Assembly: GCF_900111035.1 (NCBI RefSeq)
Contig: NZ_FOFU01000009.1
Span: 1-64,000 of the forward strand
DNA length: 64,000 nucleotides
Reading direction: 5' to 3'
DNA from: Treponema bryantii
Lineage (GTDB): Bacteria > Spirochaetota > Spirochaetia > Treponematales > Treponemataceae
The translations under genes and the position numbers were made by a program. The notes beneath the pieces were generated by a model. It was not told where the DNA came from, did not search any database, and saw only the letters and a program-made list of their open reading frames with translations. Shown here piece after piece: positions 8,089-16,775 of this stretch (position 1 is its first letter; every line of letters starts with the position of its first letter).

Positions 8089-8967
8089 TTAGAACTCATC
8101 ATCATTAACTAACTTTGAAAGATTATCATAGAGGTTTCGAGCATGCTCAAGCAATGGACCAGGTTTACTTTTAGAAGATTTTCCTAAACCAAAAATACGT
8201 GCAATTGCAGTTTTTGATTCGCTGAGTTTTTTCAACCTCATCTGAATATCTTCCTGCTGACCATACTTATATTCAAGAAGGCCGCAAAGATAGATTACTC
8301 CATCCCAGCCGTAGTTCTTATCAATATCAGGGCCCATATTATTTAAAGTAGAACTCTTTTCAATTCGTTCTGTTTCGTTTATAACAGCCTGCTGATAGAA
8401 GAACAATGCTTTACTGTAGAACATTTTCGAAATTAAATCATAATTATGATCTGCACAACGCTGGTTGATTTCTGCTGTGAGCCAGGCAAGTCTCAATGTA
8501 ATAATAGCTTTTTTCATTGTTGGCAAAGCATAAGGTCCCATATCATCATAAGTCATGAGTGCAAGATAATACATTGCAGTACCATCAAAAAGAGAACGCT
8601 CATGCTTTAGATTATAATAAGGGAATATTTCTTCGCAGGCTTTATGACGTTTTTCTGAATGTTCAAAAAGTTTATCTGCATCATCTGGATCAATTTTTTC
8701 AGTAAAATCGTTCCAGAAAAGTGCTGTATGACAGTTAGGACAAACACCAATTTCATAAATCAGAGGATAGATCCGGCCGAATTTTGCTGACGGCTCATAA
8801 ATACGATGAAGCTCTTCTGTAAGTCCACCGGCAATCATACGACCATTACCGCTTCGCATTACTTCTCGTTCAAAGGCTTTTTTGCAGACAGGACAACTTA
8901 CCTTATCTTTAGACCAGTAGGAAATTCCAACTTTTTTTTCTGGTCCGCCTTTTTTTGATGTAGCCAT
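8089..8967 (-). CDS. DUF2225 family protein
   Basis: This 292-residue cytoplasmic protein of unknown role has two CxxC pairs in its first 85 residues (CPVCKKAF and CPNCHTALFW), probably one zinc site. An all-helical C-terminal part of TPR-like character (ALFFYQQAVIN, YLCGLLEYKYG) follows. This layout matches the DUF2225 family found in Firmicutes and spirochaetes. It carries no signal peptide. It sits 18 bp downstream of acpS and abuts truA, so it is probably co-expressed with both. No catalytic residues are evident. Confidence 0.75.
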   Translation of the reverse strand: MATSKKGGPEKKVGISYWSKDKVSCPVCKKAFEREVMRSGNGRMIAGGLTEELHRIYEPSAKFGRIYPLIYEIGVCPNCHTALFWNDFTEKIDPDDADKLFEHSEKRHKACEEIFPYYNLKHERSLFDGTAMYYLALMTYDDMGPYALPTMKKAIITLRLAWLTAEINQRCADHNYDLISKMFYSKALFFYQQAVINETERIEKSSTLNNMGPDIDKNYGWDGVIYLCGLLEYKYGQQEDIQMRLKKLSESKTAIARIFGLGKSSKSKPGPLLEHARNLYDNLSKLVNDDEF

Positions 8968-8985
8968 TTTATCCCCCTGTTTAAT

Positions 8986-9360
8986 CTATTTTTTTTCTAA
9001 TATAACAAAAGCAACCGCATATTCTTTTTCATGACTAAGACTTACGAATGCATTGCAATCTCCAAGTCTTTCCTTGAGCAAAGAAAGCGCTGCCCCTTCA
9101 ATATTCAACTCTGGCTTACCTTCACTGTTGTTTGTTATATAAACATCTTTCAGATTAAAGCCTATAATTCCTGTTCCAAGAGCTTTTGAAAAGGCCTCTT
9201 TTGCAGCAAATCTGACAGCATAGTGCTGACATTTTGCAGAATCAGACTTTGCAGATGAACGTTCCTTTTCATTAAAAAAACGTTCTATCATTTCGGGATT
9301 CTTCACCCATTTTTCAAAGCGCTTTACTTCAGCAATATCAGTTCCAATTCCTGCAATCAT
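8986..9360 (-). CDS. acpS: Holo-[acyl-carrier-protein] synthase AcpS
   Basis: AcpS moves 4'-phosphopantetheine from CoA to a serine of acyl carrier protein, making it competent for fatty-acid synthesis. The 124-residue length is normal. MIAGIGTDIAEVKRFEKW holds the metal-binding Asp8, and RFAAKEAFSKALGTGI holds the second motif with its Glu and Lys. The ATG overlaps the stop of the ybbR gene by one base (TAATG), which implies translational coupling. Confidence 0.95.
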   Translation of the reverse strand: MIAGIGTDIAEVKRFEKWVKNPEMIERFFNEKERSSAKSDSAKCQHYAVRFAAKEAFSKALGTGIIGFNLKDVYITNNSEGKPELNIEGAALSLLKERLGDCNAFVSLSHEKEYAVAFVILEKK

Positions 9361-10364
9361 TACTGAACTCCAGCTTCGTCTGCAGAATTTGCTGCAGCTT
9401 CCTCTGATTCAGCTTTTTTTTCAGATTTTTTTATAACTGTTACGGTTATTTCTTCATCTGATTTTTCTACAAGCTGCAGATTTGCAGGTAGTACATATCT
9501 GAGAGGAATTTCATATTCGCCAGGTTCAGTTACATCTTTTAGATTCAACTGAACGGCATGCTTTGAAAGTATATAGTTTTCCAATACAGGCATTGTTCCG
9601 GAAAGCTTAATCATAACAGAAGGAAGTTCATCTTTAATTTCGAGAGAATCATCCAGATTAAAGATTTCAATTGGAATCCCCTGGAAAGTTCGTTCCATTG
9701 CCTGAGGTTTAATTGTAACTTCGGCTTTAAATGGACCTTCATCAAGAACTGTAAGAAGTTTATTTAATTTTTGGTATGAAGTTTCTGTAGAGAAATTGAT
9801 TTCTGCATTAGATACGTTCAGACGAGTTGTATAAATCTGCTCAGTTGCATTTACCACTGATTCAGGACCAGCAATTTCTACTGTTGAAGGACTCATTGAA
9901 ATTGAATCAATTTCATAACCATGCGCAACTTCACCTACAACTGACGGAACAATCGGAACATATTTGATTGCCTTTTTATCTACATCAATTGTAATAGAAT
10001 CATCTTTCAGTTTTACTTCAAAAGGATCATAAGCCATAAGGCTTTCTGAAAGAGTGATTTTTACAGGAATCTTATAAGTTCCCTTTTGTGTAATTGTATC
10101 AAGACAAATTGAAGCAGAAATATCAGATGGAAGAACTGACTTAATTGTTTCTTCTCCGGCTCTCACCACAACAGAAACAGAACCTGGAGTATTTCCCATA
10201 TGCATTACAATTCCATTCTCAATAATCTCAAGTGGAACAACGATAGTTTTTGAATCAATCATAGAGGCCTGATGAAAGAAATACAGGAAGATAGCAATAA
10301 TAAGACAGATTACCTTAGCAGGCCACTTGTCGAGGATTTTATCGCGCAAATGTTTTGTGTTCAT
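9360..10364 (-). CDS. YbbR-domain membrane-anchored protein (CdaR-like)
   Basis: This 334-residue protein has one N-terminal transmembrane helix (KVICLIIAIFLYFFH, about 18-32). It is followed by a series of YbbR-type beta repeats, with signatures such as VPLEIIENGIVMHMG and PSTVEIAGPESVV, and a charged Glu/Ala/Lys tail. In Firmicutes the cdaA-ybbR(cdaR) pair is conserved, and CdaR is the extracytoplasmic regulator of the diadenylate cyclase. Here the gene overlaps cdaA by 26 bases, which supports the same partnership. The repeats should face the periplasm. Confidence 0.85.
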   Translation of the reverse strand: MNTKHLRDKILDKWPAKVICLIIAIFLYFFHQASMIDSKTIVVPLEIIENGIVMHMGNTPGSVSVVVRAGEETIKSVLPSDISASICLDTITQKGTYKIPVKITLSESLMAYDPFEVKLKDDSITIDVDKKAIKYVPIVPSVVGEVAHGYEIDSISMSPSTVEIAGPESVVNATEQIYTTRLNVSNAEINFSTETSYQKLNKLLTVLDEGPFKAEVTIKPQAMERTFQGIPIEIFNLDDSLEIKDELPSVMIKLSGTMPVLENYILSKHAVQLNLKDVTEPGEYEIPLRYVLPANLQLVEKSDEEITVTVIKKSEKKAESEEAAANSADEAGVQ

Positions 10365-11157
10365 CTACAGTATCCTCCAGTACCTGAGCTTCAGAAGTGA
10401 TTTCAAGAAGATTTTCAAGAATCTTTCGAACTTCTTCTATTGTAAGGTCGTAATTAAGCTTTGAATCATAAGCAAGACTAAGTGCACCAGTTTCTTCAGA
10501 TACAACGAGTACAACTGCATCAGAAACTTCTGAAAGACCAAGGGCTGCACGGTGACGTGTACCGAAAGTCTTTTTGATTGTGTAGTTTTCTGAAGTTGGA
10601 AGGAAGCAACCGGCAGCAATAAGTTTTCCGCCCTGAATAAAGCAGGCTCCATCATGAAGAGATGTATCCTTACCAAAAATTGTCATAAGAAGACTTGAAG
10701 AAAGATCCGCATTCAAACGGGTTCCTGTCTGAATATGATTTTCCATTGGAGTATGGCGCATAAAAACGGCAAGCATACCGCGTCTCTGCTGAGAAAGCAT
10801 TTCTGCGGCAATCAAAACGGCATCAACATAAGTATGCTTTGATCGGGTACCAAAAGCAAACCAGCCGTTCTGTCCAATTCTGATAAATAATTTACGGATT
10901 TCCGGCTGGAAAACAAGGGCAAACCCAATTATGAGTGCCGGTGCAATTATGTTCATTAACCAGAGGATTGTCTGAAGTTTTAAGAGAACTGCAACACCAT
11001 AAACGATTACAACGATCAGAAGTGATTTAAGCATCTGAACGCCGTTTGTTTTTGAGATAAAATCGTATGCCTTAAACAGAATGAATGTCATGACAGCTAT
11101 ATCGAGGAACGGCCGTATGAAATCATAAAGATATAAGATTCTGTCAAAACCGAGCAT
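10339..11157 (-). CDS. cdaA: Diadenylate cyclase CdaA (c-di-AMP synthase)
   Basis: CdaA joins two ATP into cyclic di-AMP, a second messenger for potassium and osmotic balance and envelope stress. The 272-residue protein has three N-terminal membrane helices (about 17-30, 43-59 and 68-84) and a DAC domain. DGA (169-171) and RHR (201-203) are intact, so it should be active. AGGAAG lies 5 bases before the ATG. A family-A palindrome sits between it and folP, and ybbR overlaps its end. Confidence 0.95.
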   Translation of the reverse strand: MLGFDRILYLYDFIRPFLDIAVMTFILFKAYDFISKTNGVQMLKSLLIVVIVYGVAVLLKLQTILWLMNIIAPALIIGFALVFQPEIRKLFIRIGQNGWFAFGTRSKHTYVDAVLIAAEMLSQQRRGMLAVFMRHTPMENHIQTGTRLNADLSSSLLMTIFGKDTSLHDGACFIQGGKLIAAGCFLPTSENYTIKKTFGTRHRAALGLSEVSDAVVLVVSEETGALSLAYDSKLNYDLTIEEVRKILENLLEITSEAQVLEDTVDEHKTFAR

Positions 11158-11178
11158 TGAAACTTCCTAAACTACTGT

Positions 11179-11245
11179 GTCATTGCGAGCACGAAGTGCG
11201 TGGCAATCTATACAGATTGCTTCGTCGCAAGCTCCTCGCAATGAC
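11179..11245. repeat. Family-A dispersed palindrome between folP and cdaA
   Basis: GTCATTGCGAG and CTCGCAATGAC form the inverted ends, with GGCAATCTATACAGATTGC at the centre. The element fills most of the 111-bp gap within the minus-strand operon. The message would fold into a hairpin there, which could set the ratio of upstream to downstream products. Confidence 0.85.
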
Positions 11246-11268
11246 GTATTATGATAAATTATACTATA

Positions 11269-12099
11269 TTATCGGAGAAATTTCATCACATTTAACGTAT
11301 CAATTGCAGAAGAAACATCGTGTACACGGATTATTTTTGCGCCCTTTTGAACTGATATCATATCTGCAGCAAGAGTACCTGCCAGCCGTTCTTCTGCAGC
11401 ACGACCTGTCATGTCACCGATACAGCGTTTTCGGGAAAGAGCCATAAGAACAGGGTAACGGTTACCGCAAAGAGCAGCTGGTTCTTTTATGAGTGCAAGA
11501 TTCTGTTCTGTTGTTTTTCCAAAGCCAATACCGGGGTCAACGATGATTTTATCTGATGAAACACCGTTAGAAACACAGAATACAACCCGCTGTCCCAGAA
11601 AGTTAGAAACTTCTTCTATTGAACCAGGACCTGTATGCATGAGGATTACTGAAGCTCCGGTTTTAGCAATGTATTCTGCAGCTTCTATTGAAGGTTCAGC
11701 GGCAGCAGCGGCGGTTCCATCTGAGTTTGCTACGGTCTGTGTTCCGCTAAGTGCGGTTACGTCATTCCAGATGTCGGCTCCGGCAGCAAAGGCGGCACGA
11801 AAAACTGTAAATTTATTTGTATCTATAGAAATTGGGATTGAAGATTCTCGACGTACGGCTTCGATAACCGGCATAATGCGGCTGATTTCTTCTTCGGCAG
11901 TTACGGGGGTATAACCAGGACGCGTTGATTCGCCGCCGATGTCTAAGATGTCGGCGCCTTCTTCTATGAGACGGAGCGCACGGTCGACGCCGCCACGGCT
12001 ATCTGGATAGAATGAATCTGGTGTAACATTTACGATTCCCATTACGAATGCTGGCCGTTCTGTTGCGGCGCGCTTTAAGCCAAACTTTAGTTGTAACAT
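11269..12099 (-). CDS. folP: Dihydropteroate synthase FolP
   Basis: FolP condenses p-aminobenzoate with dihydropterin pyrophosphate in folate synthesis and is the sulfonamide target. The 276-residue TIM-barrel shows MGIVNVTPDSFYPDS, DIGGESTRPGYTPV, ISIDTNK, WNDVTALSG, DPGIGFGKT, LMALSRKR and the final RVHDV. The usual LMHMxGxP loop reads LMHTGPGS, and a short Ala-rich stretch (TAAAAAEPS) precedes it; both are departures from the family norm. The gene overlaps dxs by 13 bases. Confidence 0.93.
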   Translation of the reverse strand: MLQLKFGLKRAATERPAFVMGIVNVTPDSFYPDSRGGVDRALRLIEEGADILDIGGESTRPGYTPVTAEEEISRIMPVIEAVRRESSIPISIDTNKFTVFRAAFAAGADIWNDVTALSGTQTVANSDGTAAAAAEPSIEAAEYIAKTGASVILMHTGPGSIEEVSNFLGQRVVFCVSNGVSSDKIIVDPGIGFGKTTEQNLALIKEPAALCGNRYPVLMALSRKRCIGDMTGRAAEERLAGTLAADMISVQKGAKIIRVHDVSSAIDTLNVMKFLR

Positions 12100-13988
12100 T
12101 CCTTTACCGCCTTTTTGATGTGAGACGGCGAAAGACCTGCCATCTCAAGAACTTCTTCACGTGAGCCATGACTAAAGAATTTATCTTCAAAGCCAAGAAC
12201 ACGTGTATTTTTCATTCCATTTTCGGCAAGAAGTCCTGCCAGATATTCACCCATTCCACCGGCAATTACACCATCTTCAACAAAAACAACGCCATTATAA
12301 CGACTTGCCAGTTCAATAAAATAGGTTTCATCAAAAGGTTTAATAAAGCGAAGAAGATATACATCTGCATATCCGCCATCAAGCAGAACTGCACGAACAG
12401 CCTTCTGTACCTCGGAATACATTCCGCCTGTAGCTGTAATCAAAATCTTCTTTTTCTTTTTTTCTAGTTCAGCTTCACTTATATTTTCAATAACAAATTC
12501 TGTACAAGGAATAAAGATGCCTCGTCCAAGTTCAACCGGCTGACTCATCTGAGGAACTTCTGTAGGACAGGTAAGTTTAGGGTATCTGATTATAACAGAG
12601 GTTCCCTTATCTACTGCCCATTCAAAGCAAAGTTTTAAATCTGCTGCACTACAGACGGTCATCAATTCAAGTTCAGGAATTGGACGGAAAAGCGCTATAT
12701 CATAAATTCCCTGATGAGTAACTCCATCAGCAGGAACAGCACCGGCACGATCAAGTATAAAAACTGAATGTGCTTTCTGAAGTGCTATATCATGCACCAT
12801 TTGATCTACGGCTCTCTGTATAAATGTAGAATAGATACAGGTAACAGGAACTTTACCGCCTTTTGCGAGACCTCCTGCAAAAGTAACTGCATGCTCTTCT
12901 GCAATTCCAACATCAAAAAAACGATCCGGAAATCTGTGTGAAAAAGCAGAAAGCCCTGTACCTTTTGCCATGGCAGCTGTAATTGCAACAATATCTTTGT
13001 TTTTTTCACCTTCTTCACACATCAAATTACTGAAGGCTTCTGTAAAACTCTGAGCATCAAACTTTTCTACGGTACCATCACTAATCTGGAATGGTCCAAT
13101 ACCATGGAATAATTCCGGATTATTTTCTGCCGGACTATAGCCTCTTCCTTTTTTTGTAACTACATGTACTACCACAGGACGATGAAGCTGGCTTACACGA
13201 CGCAACTGTTTTTCAAGGGCAGCTTCATTGTGTCCATCAAGAGGACCAACATATTCAAAGCCTAAATCAACAAAAAGATTGTTTGTAAGCAAAAGGCCTT
13301 TGACAGCTCTTTTTACGCGGAAAATAAATTTCTCAAGAGGACGTCCGATATATGGTATTTTATCAATTGCTTTATCAACACGATAACGGAAGGTCTGATA
13401 ACCGGCTGTCATTGTAAGGCGGCTGAGATAACGGGATACAGAGCCTGTGTTATGGTCAATTGACATCTGATTATCATTCAAAATTACAATAAGATTTTTT
13501 GAAAGCTGACCGGCGTGAGAAAGACCTTCAAAAGCCATTCCACCTGTAAGTGCACCGTCACCAATAACTGCTATAACCTTTCCCTTTTCACCATTTAATT
13601 CACGTGCTGTAAGAAGTCCAAGAGCTGAAGATATTGAAGTTGATGAGTGTCCGTTTATAAAATAGTCATGTACACTTTCGTTTTTATTTGTGAAACCGGA
13701 AAGTCCTCCAGCTTTTCGGAGGCTTGGAAACTCTTCATAACGGCCAGTAAGAAGCTTATGTGTATAACACTGATGGCTTACATCCCAGACAATTGCATCT
13801 TCGGGACTGTTGAAAACGCGATGAAGCGCAATTGTAAGTTCAACAACTCCAAGATTACTTGCAAGGTGACCGCCATTTTTTCCAACAACATTTATTATAG
13901 TAGTACGGATTTCTGAAGCGAGTTGCTTGAGTTCTTTTTGAGAAAGCTTTTTTATATCCTGTGGCGAATGTATTTTTGAAAGTAAAAT
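12087..13988 (-). CDS. dxs: 1-deoxy-D-xylulose-5-phosphate synthase Dxs, probable ATT start codon
   Basis: Dxs uses thiamine diphosphate to join pyruvate and glyceraldehyde-3-phosphate, the first step of the MEP isoprenoid pathway. GDGALTGGM (ThDP/Mg site), NDNQMSIDHNTG, YVGPLDGHN, FDVGIAEEHAVTFA and DRAGAVPADGVTHQG are all present. The conserved N-terminus (LLSKIHSPQDIKKLS) begins right after an in-frame TGA at 13992-13994, and no ATG, GTG or TTG exists in frame until Met at 13538, which lies inside the ThDP motif. An ATT at 13986-13988 is 7 bases after AAGAGG and would give 633 residues, normal for the family. A GTG or TTG lost through a sequencing error is the alternative. Confidence 0.88.
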   Translation of the reverse strand: MLLSKIHSPQDIKKLSQKELKQLASEIRTTIINVVGKNGGHLASNLGVVELTIALHRVFNSPEDAIVWDVSHQCYTHKLLTGRYEEFPSLRKAGGLSGFTNKNESVHDYFINGHSSTSISSALGLLTARELNGEKGKVIAVIGDGALTGGMAFEGLSHAGQLSKNLIVILNDNQMSIDHNTGSVSRYLSRLTMTAGYQTFRYRVDKAIDKIPYIGRPLEKFIFRVKRAVKGLLLTNNLFVDLGFEYVGPLDGHNEAALEKQLRRVSQLHRPVVVHVVTKKGRGYSPAENNPELFHGIGPFQISDGTVEKFDAQSFTEAFSNLMCEEGEKNKDIVAITAAMAKGTGLSAFSHRFPDRFFDVGIAEEHAVTFAGGLAKGGKVPVTCIYSTFIQRAVDQMVHDIALQKAHSVFILDRAGAVPADGVTHQGIYDIALFRPIPELELMTVCSAADLKLCFEWAVDKGTSVIIRYPKLTCPTEVPQMSQPVELGRGIFIPCTEFVIENISEAELEKKKKKILITATGGMYSEVQKAVRAVLLDGGYADVYLLRFIKPFDETYFIELASRYNGVVFVEDGVIAGGMGEYLAGLLAENGMKNTRVLGFEDKFFSHGSREEVLEMAGLSPSHIKKAVKECYN

Positions 13989-14001
13989 TTTTCAACCTCT
14001 T
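13986..14001 (-). promoter_or_regulatory. Ribosome site and ATT initiation codon of dxs
   Basis: AAGAGG (14001-13996), 7 bases, then ATT (13988-13986). The preceding in-frame codons are TGA AAA, so initiation cannot be further upstream. This site decides the start of dxs. Confidence 0.6.
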
Positions 14002-14004
14002 AAA

Positions 14005-14029
14005 GGTGGTTTCGACAAGTTCAACCACC
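14005..14029. repeat. Family-D palindrome in the dxs leader
   Basis: GGTGGTT and AACCACC are inverted around TCGACAAGTTC. The hairpin lies between the terminator of the upstream small gene and the dxs ribosome site. Confidence 0.65.
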
Positions 14030-14036
14030 GCGGTGC

Positions 14037-14066
14037 AAAAAAAAGACCGCGTAATACGCGGTCTTT
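14037..14066 (-). terminator. Intrinsic terminator after the 29-residue gene
   Basis: An 11-bp stem AAAGACCGCGT/ACGCGGTCTTT with a 3-base loop is followed on the minus strand by a run of T (plus-strand A run 14037-14044). Confidence 0.85.
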
Positions 14067-14090
14067 CAACACATAGTCTCGACCTAAAAA

Positions 14091-14180
14091 CTACTTGCTC
14101 TTATGTCGATTACGTCTAAGCATCTTCTTTCGCTTATGTGTCGCCATCTTCTGGCGCTTTCTTTTCTTTCCACAAGGCAC
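14091..14180 (-). CDS. AURKAIP1/COX24-type small basic protein (29 residues)
   Basis: A GTG start at 14180 is preceded by AAGGAG at 7 bases and ends at TAG 14091-14093. The product begins MPCGKKRKRQKMATHKRKK and ends RRNRHKSK, about half Lys/Arg. This matches the tiny AURKAIP1/COX24 domain proteins of Bacteroidetes and spirochaetes, relatives of mitochondrial mS38, which are thought to bind the small ribosomal subunit. The gene stands alone between a TTGACA promoter and an intrinsic terminator, as expected for a strongly expressed ribosomal component. Ribosome association is inferred from the family. Confidence 0.8.
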   Translation of the reverse strand: MPCGKKRKRQKMATHKRKKMLRRNRHKSK

Positions 14181-14193
14181 GATGGCACTCCTT

Positions 14194-14243
14194 AAAACTT
14201 ATATAAGTTTTTATATATTGCCAAAAATCACCCTCTCTGTCAA
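14194..14243 (-). promoter_or_regulatory. Promoter and leader palindrome of the small ribosome-associated gene
   Basis: On the minus strand a perfect TTGACA (14243-14238), a 17-base spacer and CAATAT (14220-14215) precede an 18-bp perfect palindrome (AAAACTTAT and its complement, 14194-14211). The palindrome would form a hairpin at the 5' end of the message just before AAGGAG. Confidence 0.55.
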
Positions 14244-14277
14244 GGGGAAGACTGACATTTTTCTAAATCAGAATATC

Positions 14278-15279
14278 TCATGGAATTATCAAATGATTAT
14301 CGGCAAACACTTTAACTAAGCCACACACTTTTTCAAAATCTTTTTCTGTGCCATTAAAATCTATTACTGTGCTTCCCGGAATTCCCCGAATATATGTATA
14401 TTGTTTTTTTGCATATTTACAGCTGTGATGTTTAATAGCTTCTCTGATTTCATCCAGCTTATCCGCGCCAAGTAAAGATCCATCCTCATCAAACCATTCA
14501 CTATAGCCGATTGCTTTAAGGCCGGGAGTATCTTTGTGATAACCCTGTTTAATCAGGGCTTTTACTTCTGAATCCAGGCCATCAGCAAACATAATATCTA
14601 CCCTATCTCTAATACGCTGATAAAGAATATCCCTTGGAGGCTCAAGTACTAAAAACAGAAAATCATACTGACTGCGAAGCTCGGGTTCAATTTTGAATTC
14701 AGTTCTTGTTTTACCGGAAAGGTAATACACTTCTAGGGCACGGCAAATACGATATGCATCATTAGGATGAATTCTGGCAGCACTTTCGGGATCTATCTGT
14801 TTTAATTCCTCATATAAAACATCATTTCCTTCAGTTTTAATTCGGCTTTTCAGTTTTTCGCGTAATTCAGGATCAGAAACTGGAGTTGGAGCAATTCCAT
14901 ATAAGAAACTTCGGATATAAAAACCAGTCCCACCACATATAACAGGCAGTTTATGTCGTGAATATATATCGCGGCAAGCCAGATCAGCTGCATCTATAAA
15001 GTCGGATACATTAAACTGCTGTTCTGGAGAAAGAATATCAACAAGATGATGCGGGATTTCCTGGCAAAGTGCAGCATCAGGTTTGGCAGTTCCTATATCC
15101 ATTCCTTTATAGACTGCCTGAGAGTCTGCACTTATTATTTCGGCGTTTAAAATAAAATGACTGCCTTGAGGTGAAAATAATTCCCTCGTTAAGGCAGTCT
15201 TTCCTGAAGCTGTAGGTGCAAAAATAACAAGAACTGGTATTTTGCCTTCTTCAGCAGGTTTGTTAGTCTTTGTGCTCAA
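14278..15279 (-). CDS. miaA: tRNA dimethylallyltransferase MiaA
   Basis: MiaA adds the dimethylallyl group to adenosine 37 of tRNAs that read UNN codons. The 333-residue protein has the P-loop FAPTASGKTALTREL, where the first family Gly is Ala, then ISADSQAVYKGMDIGTAKP, HLVDILSPEQQFNVSDF, GGTGFYIRSFLYG and the tRNA-binding C-terminus (KQYTYIRG). The start is a TTG at 15279 that overlaps rpoZ by 17 bases with no clear Shine-Dalgarno, so translation is probably coupled to rpoZ. Its substrate, dimethylallyl diphosphate, comes from the pathway begun by the nearby dxs. Confidence 0.93.
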   Translation of the reverse strand: MSTKTNKPAEEGKIPVLVIFAPTASGKTALTRELFSPQGSHFILNAEIISADSQAVYKGMDIGTAKPDAALCQEIPHHLVDILSPEQQFNVSDFIDAADLACRDIYSRHKLPVICGGTGFYIRSFLYGIAPTPVSDPELREKLKSRIKTEGNDVLYEELKQIDPESAARIHPNDAYRICRALEVYYLSGKTRTEFKIEPELRSQYDFLFLVLEPPRDILYQRIRDRVDIMFADGLDSEVKALIKQGYHKDTPGLKAIGYSEWFDEDGSLLGADKLDEIREAIKHHSCKYAKKQYTYIRGIPGSTVIDFNGTEKDFEKVCGLVKVFADNHLIIP

Positions 15280-15460
15280 TACGGTAAGTTACTCTTTTTG
15301 TAAAAAGCTGTTTTGCAGCTGCACAAACAACCTTATCCTGATTTGCAGCGATTTCCGGGTCATCAACCTTAGCCATCTGATATGCACGAAGGCTTGCTGC
15401 AACTGTTATTTCATAGATATTTTCATCAAACTCAACTAACTGTTCCAAAGGAAAAACCAT
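15263..15460 (-). CDS. rpoZ: RNA polymerase omega subunit (spirochaete type)
   Basis: This 65-residue protein would stabilise the RNA polymerase beta' subunit. Features are MVFPLEQLVEFDENIYEI, then a helix VAASLRAYQMAKVDDPEI and the C-terminal VVCAAAKQLFTKRVTYRIE, which follow the helical pattern of omega (N-x-Y, then A-x-RA). The ATG at 15460 is preferred over an upstream TTG because GAGGGG lies 7 bases before the ATG. It overlaps miaA. Similarity to E. coli omega is low, so the call rests on size and helix pattern. Confidence 0.65.
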   Translation of the reverse strand: MVFPLEQLVEFDENIYEITVAASLRAYQMAKVDDPEIAANQDKVVCAAAKQLFTKRVTYRIEHKD

Positions 15461-15530
15461 TATAGTACCCCTCAAAAGTAATAGATTATTTTAACAATTC
15501 CATGGGCTTATGTCAATTATATGTTGTAAA

Positions 15531-16724
15531 TCATAATGCACTATAAATGATATTCCGCGCCTTTCTTGCTGCAGAAGTAGTTCCTGAATCACAGCGCTGC
15601 ATTGTCATTACAATTGTAATTCCTGATTCACGATCTACACTCACATAAGGTCCAAGCCAGCCATCCCAGCCAAACTCGCCCTTATTTGTAATTACATTAC
15701 AATTTCCAGGATTTGCCGCAACTCTTAAAAGATTACAATAGGTGTATCCTGCAAGATGAGGCATTTTCATATCAAAACGAGTCTGAAGTGCTGGTGTAAG
15801 TCTTGCTTCTGATAAATATCTGACTGTATTTTCACTAAGGATTCGTCTTCCTTCGTAAATACCGCCATTTACAAGCATCAGTGCAAACTTCATATAATCA
15901 TCAATTGTAGAACAAAGTCCCGCACCACCACTTTCAAAAGCCGGTTCATGATTCATTTTGTCCTGAATACCTAAATTGCAGTATGTAAAAAGCTCTCCAC
16001 CTGCACGGTATACCTTTGCAAGCCGGCCTCGTTTTGAATCTGGAACATAAAAAGCAGTATCGTTCATTCCAAGAGGGTCGAATATGCGTTTTTTAAGGAA
16101 GTCACTGAACTTCATTCCACTGGCAACCTCTATTACCGCGCCAAGAATGTCTGCAGAAAGACCATAGTTGTAGTCGGTACCAGGCTCAAAGCTGACAGGG
16201 ATTTCCGAAAGACGTCGGGCTACTTCGCGGGTAGTAATCTTATTAGGACCGTTTTCTGCCTGATCTTTATTTAATTCCGCAATAAAATCTGATGTAAGAT
16301 GTTCTCCAAGAGGGCAATCCTCACTCCAGGCACCGTAAGTATAGCCGCTTGTCATATTCAAAAGGTCAGAAATAAGAATATGTCTTGATACAGGACGAGG
16401 AATTCCTTTACGACCAGGCTCAGAACATACCTTTACTCCGCCAAATTCCGGTAAATATCGGAATACTTCCTCCGCAAAATCCAGTCGCCCCTCTTCCATA
16501 AGCACCATAGCGGCCGCCGCGGTTACAGGCTTTGTCATTGAATAAAGCCGAACAATCGTGTCGCGTGAATATGGTCTGCCAGCCGCCACATCAGCAAAAC
16601 CAGACTCCCAGTAGCCGATTTCCTTCCCATCTTTACACACCAGAAGGTTCAGTCCGGCCGCTTCCTTTTTAGCCACAAAATCATCTAAAACAAATTGTAA
16701 TTTATCGGAATTCTTAAAAATCAT
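15531..16724 (-). CDS. Beta-lactamase-family serine hydrolase (EstB-like esterase or peptidase)
   Basis: This 397-residue protein has the class C beta-lactamase/PBP4 fold motifs. The nucleophile motif is SMTK (Ser62, Lys65), the second is YNY (Tyr185) and the C-terminal part contains FGWDGWLGPYVSVD. LISDLLNMTSGY and GMNDTAFYVPDS are typical of the family's esterases and D-peptidases. No signal peptide is visible, so it is more likely a cytoplasmic esterase than an antibiotic-destroying enzyme. It is a single gene, with a terminator of the next gene upstream and rpoZ downstream. The substrate is unknown. Confidence 0.85.
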   Translation of the reverse strand: MIFKNSDKLQFVLDDFVAKKEAAGLNLLVCKDGKEIGYWESGFADVAAGRPYSRDTIVRLYSMTKPVTAAAAMVLMEEGRLDFAEEVFRYLPEFGGVKVCSEPGRKGIPRPVSRHILISDLLNMTSGYTYGAWSEDCPLGEHLTSDFIAELNKDQAENGPNKITTREVARRLSEIPVSFEPGTDYNYGLSADILGAVIEVASGMKFSDFLKKRIFDPLGMNDTAFYVPDSKRGRLAKVYRAGGELFTYCNLGIQDKMNHEPAFESGGAGLCSTIDDYMKFALMLVNGGIYEGRRILSENTVRYLSEARLTPALQTRFDMKMPHLAGYTYCNLLRVAANPGNCNVITNKGEFGWDGWLGPYVSVDRESGITIVMTMQRCDSGTTSAARKARNIIYSAL

Positions 16725-16775
16725 ATTATTATCATACCATATAATAGTGGTTAGAACATCATAGAGATTACTTAT

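Noticed and set aside
11489-11914. 141-codon frame opposite folP
   Set aside because: Shadow of a GC-rich part of folP; no start signals.
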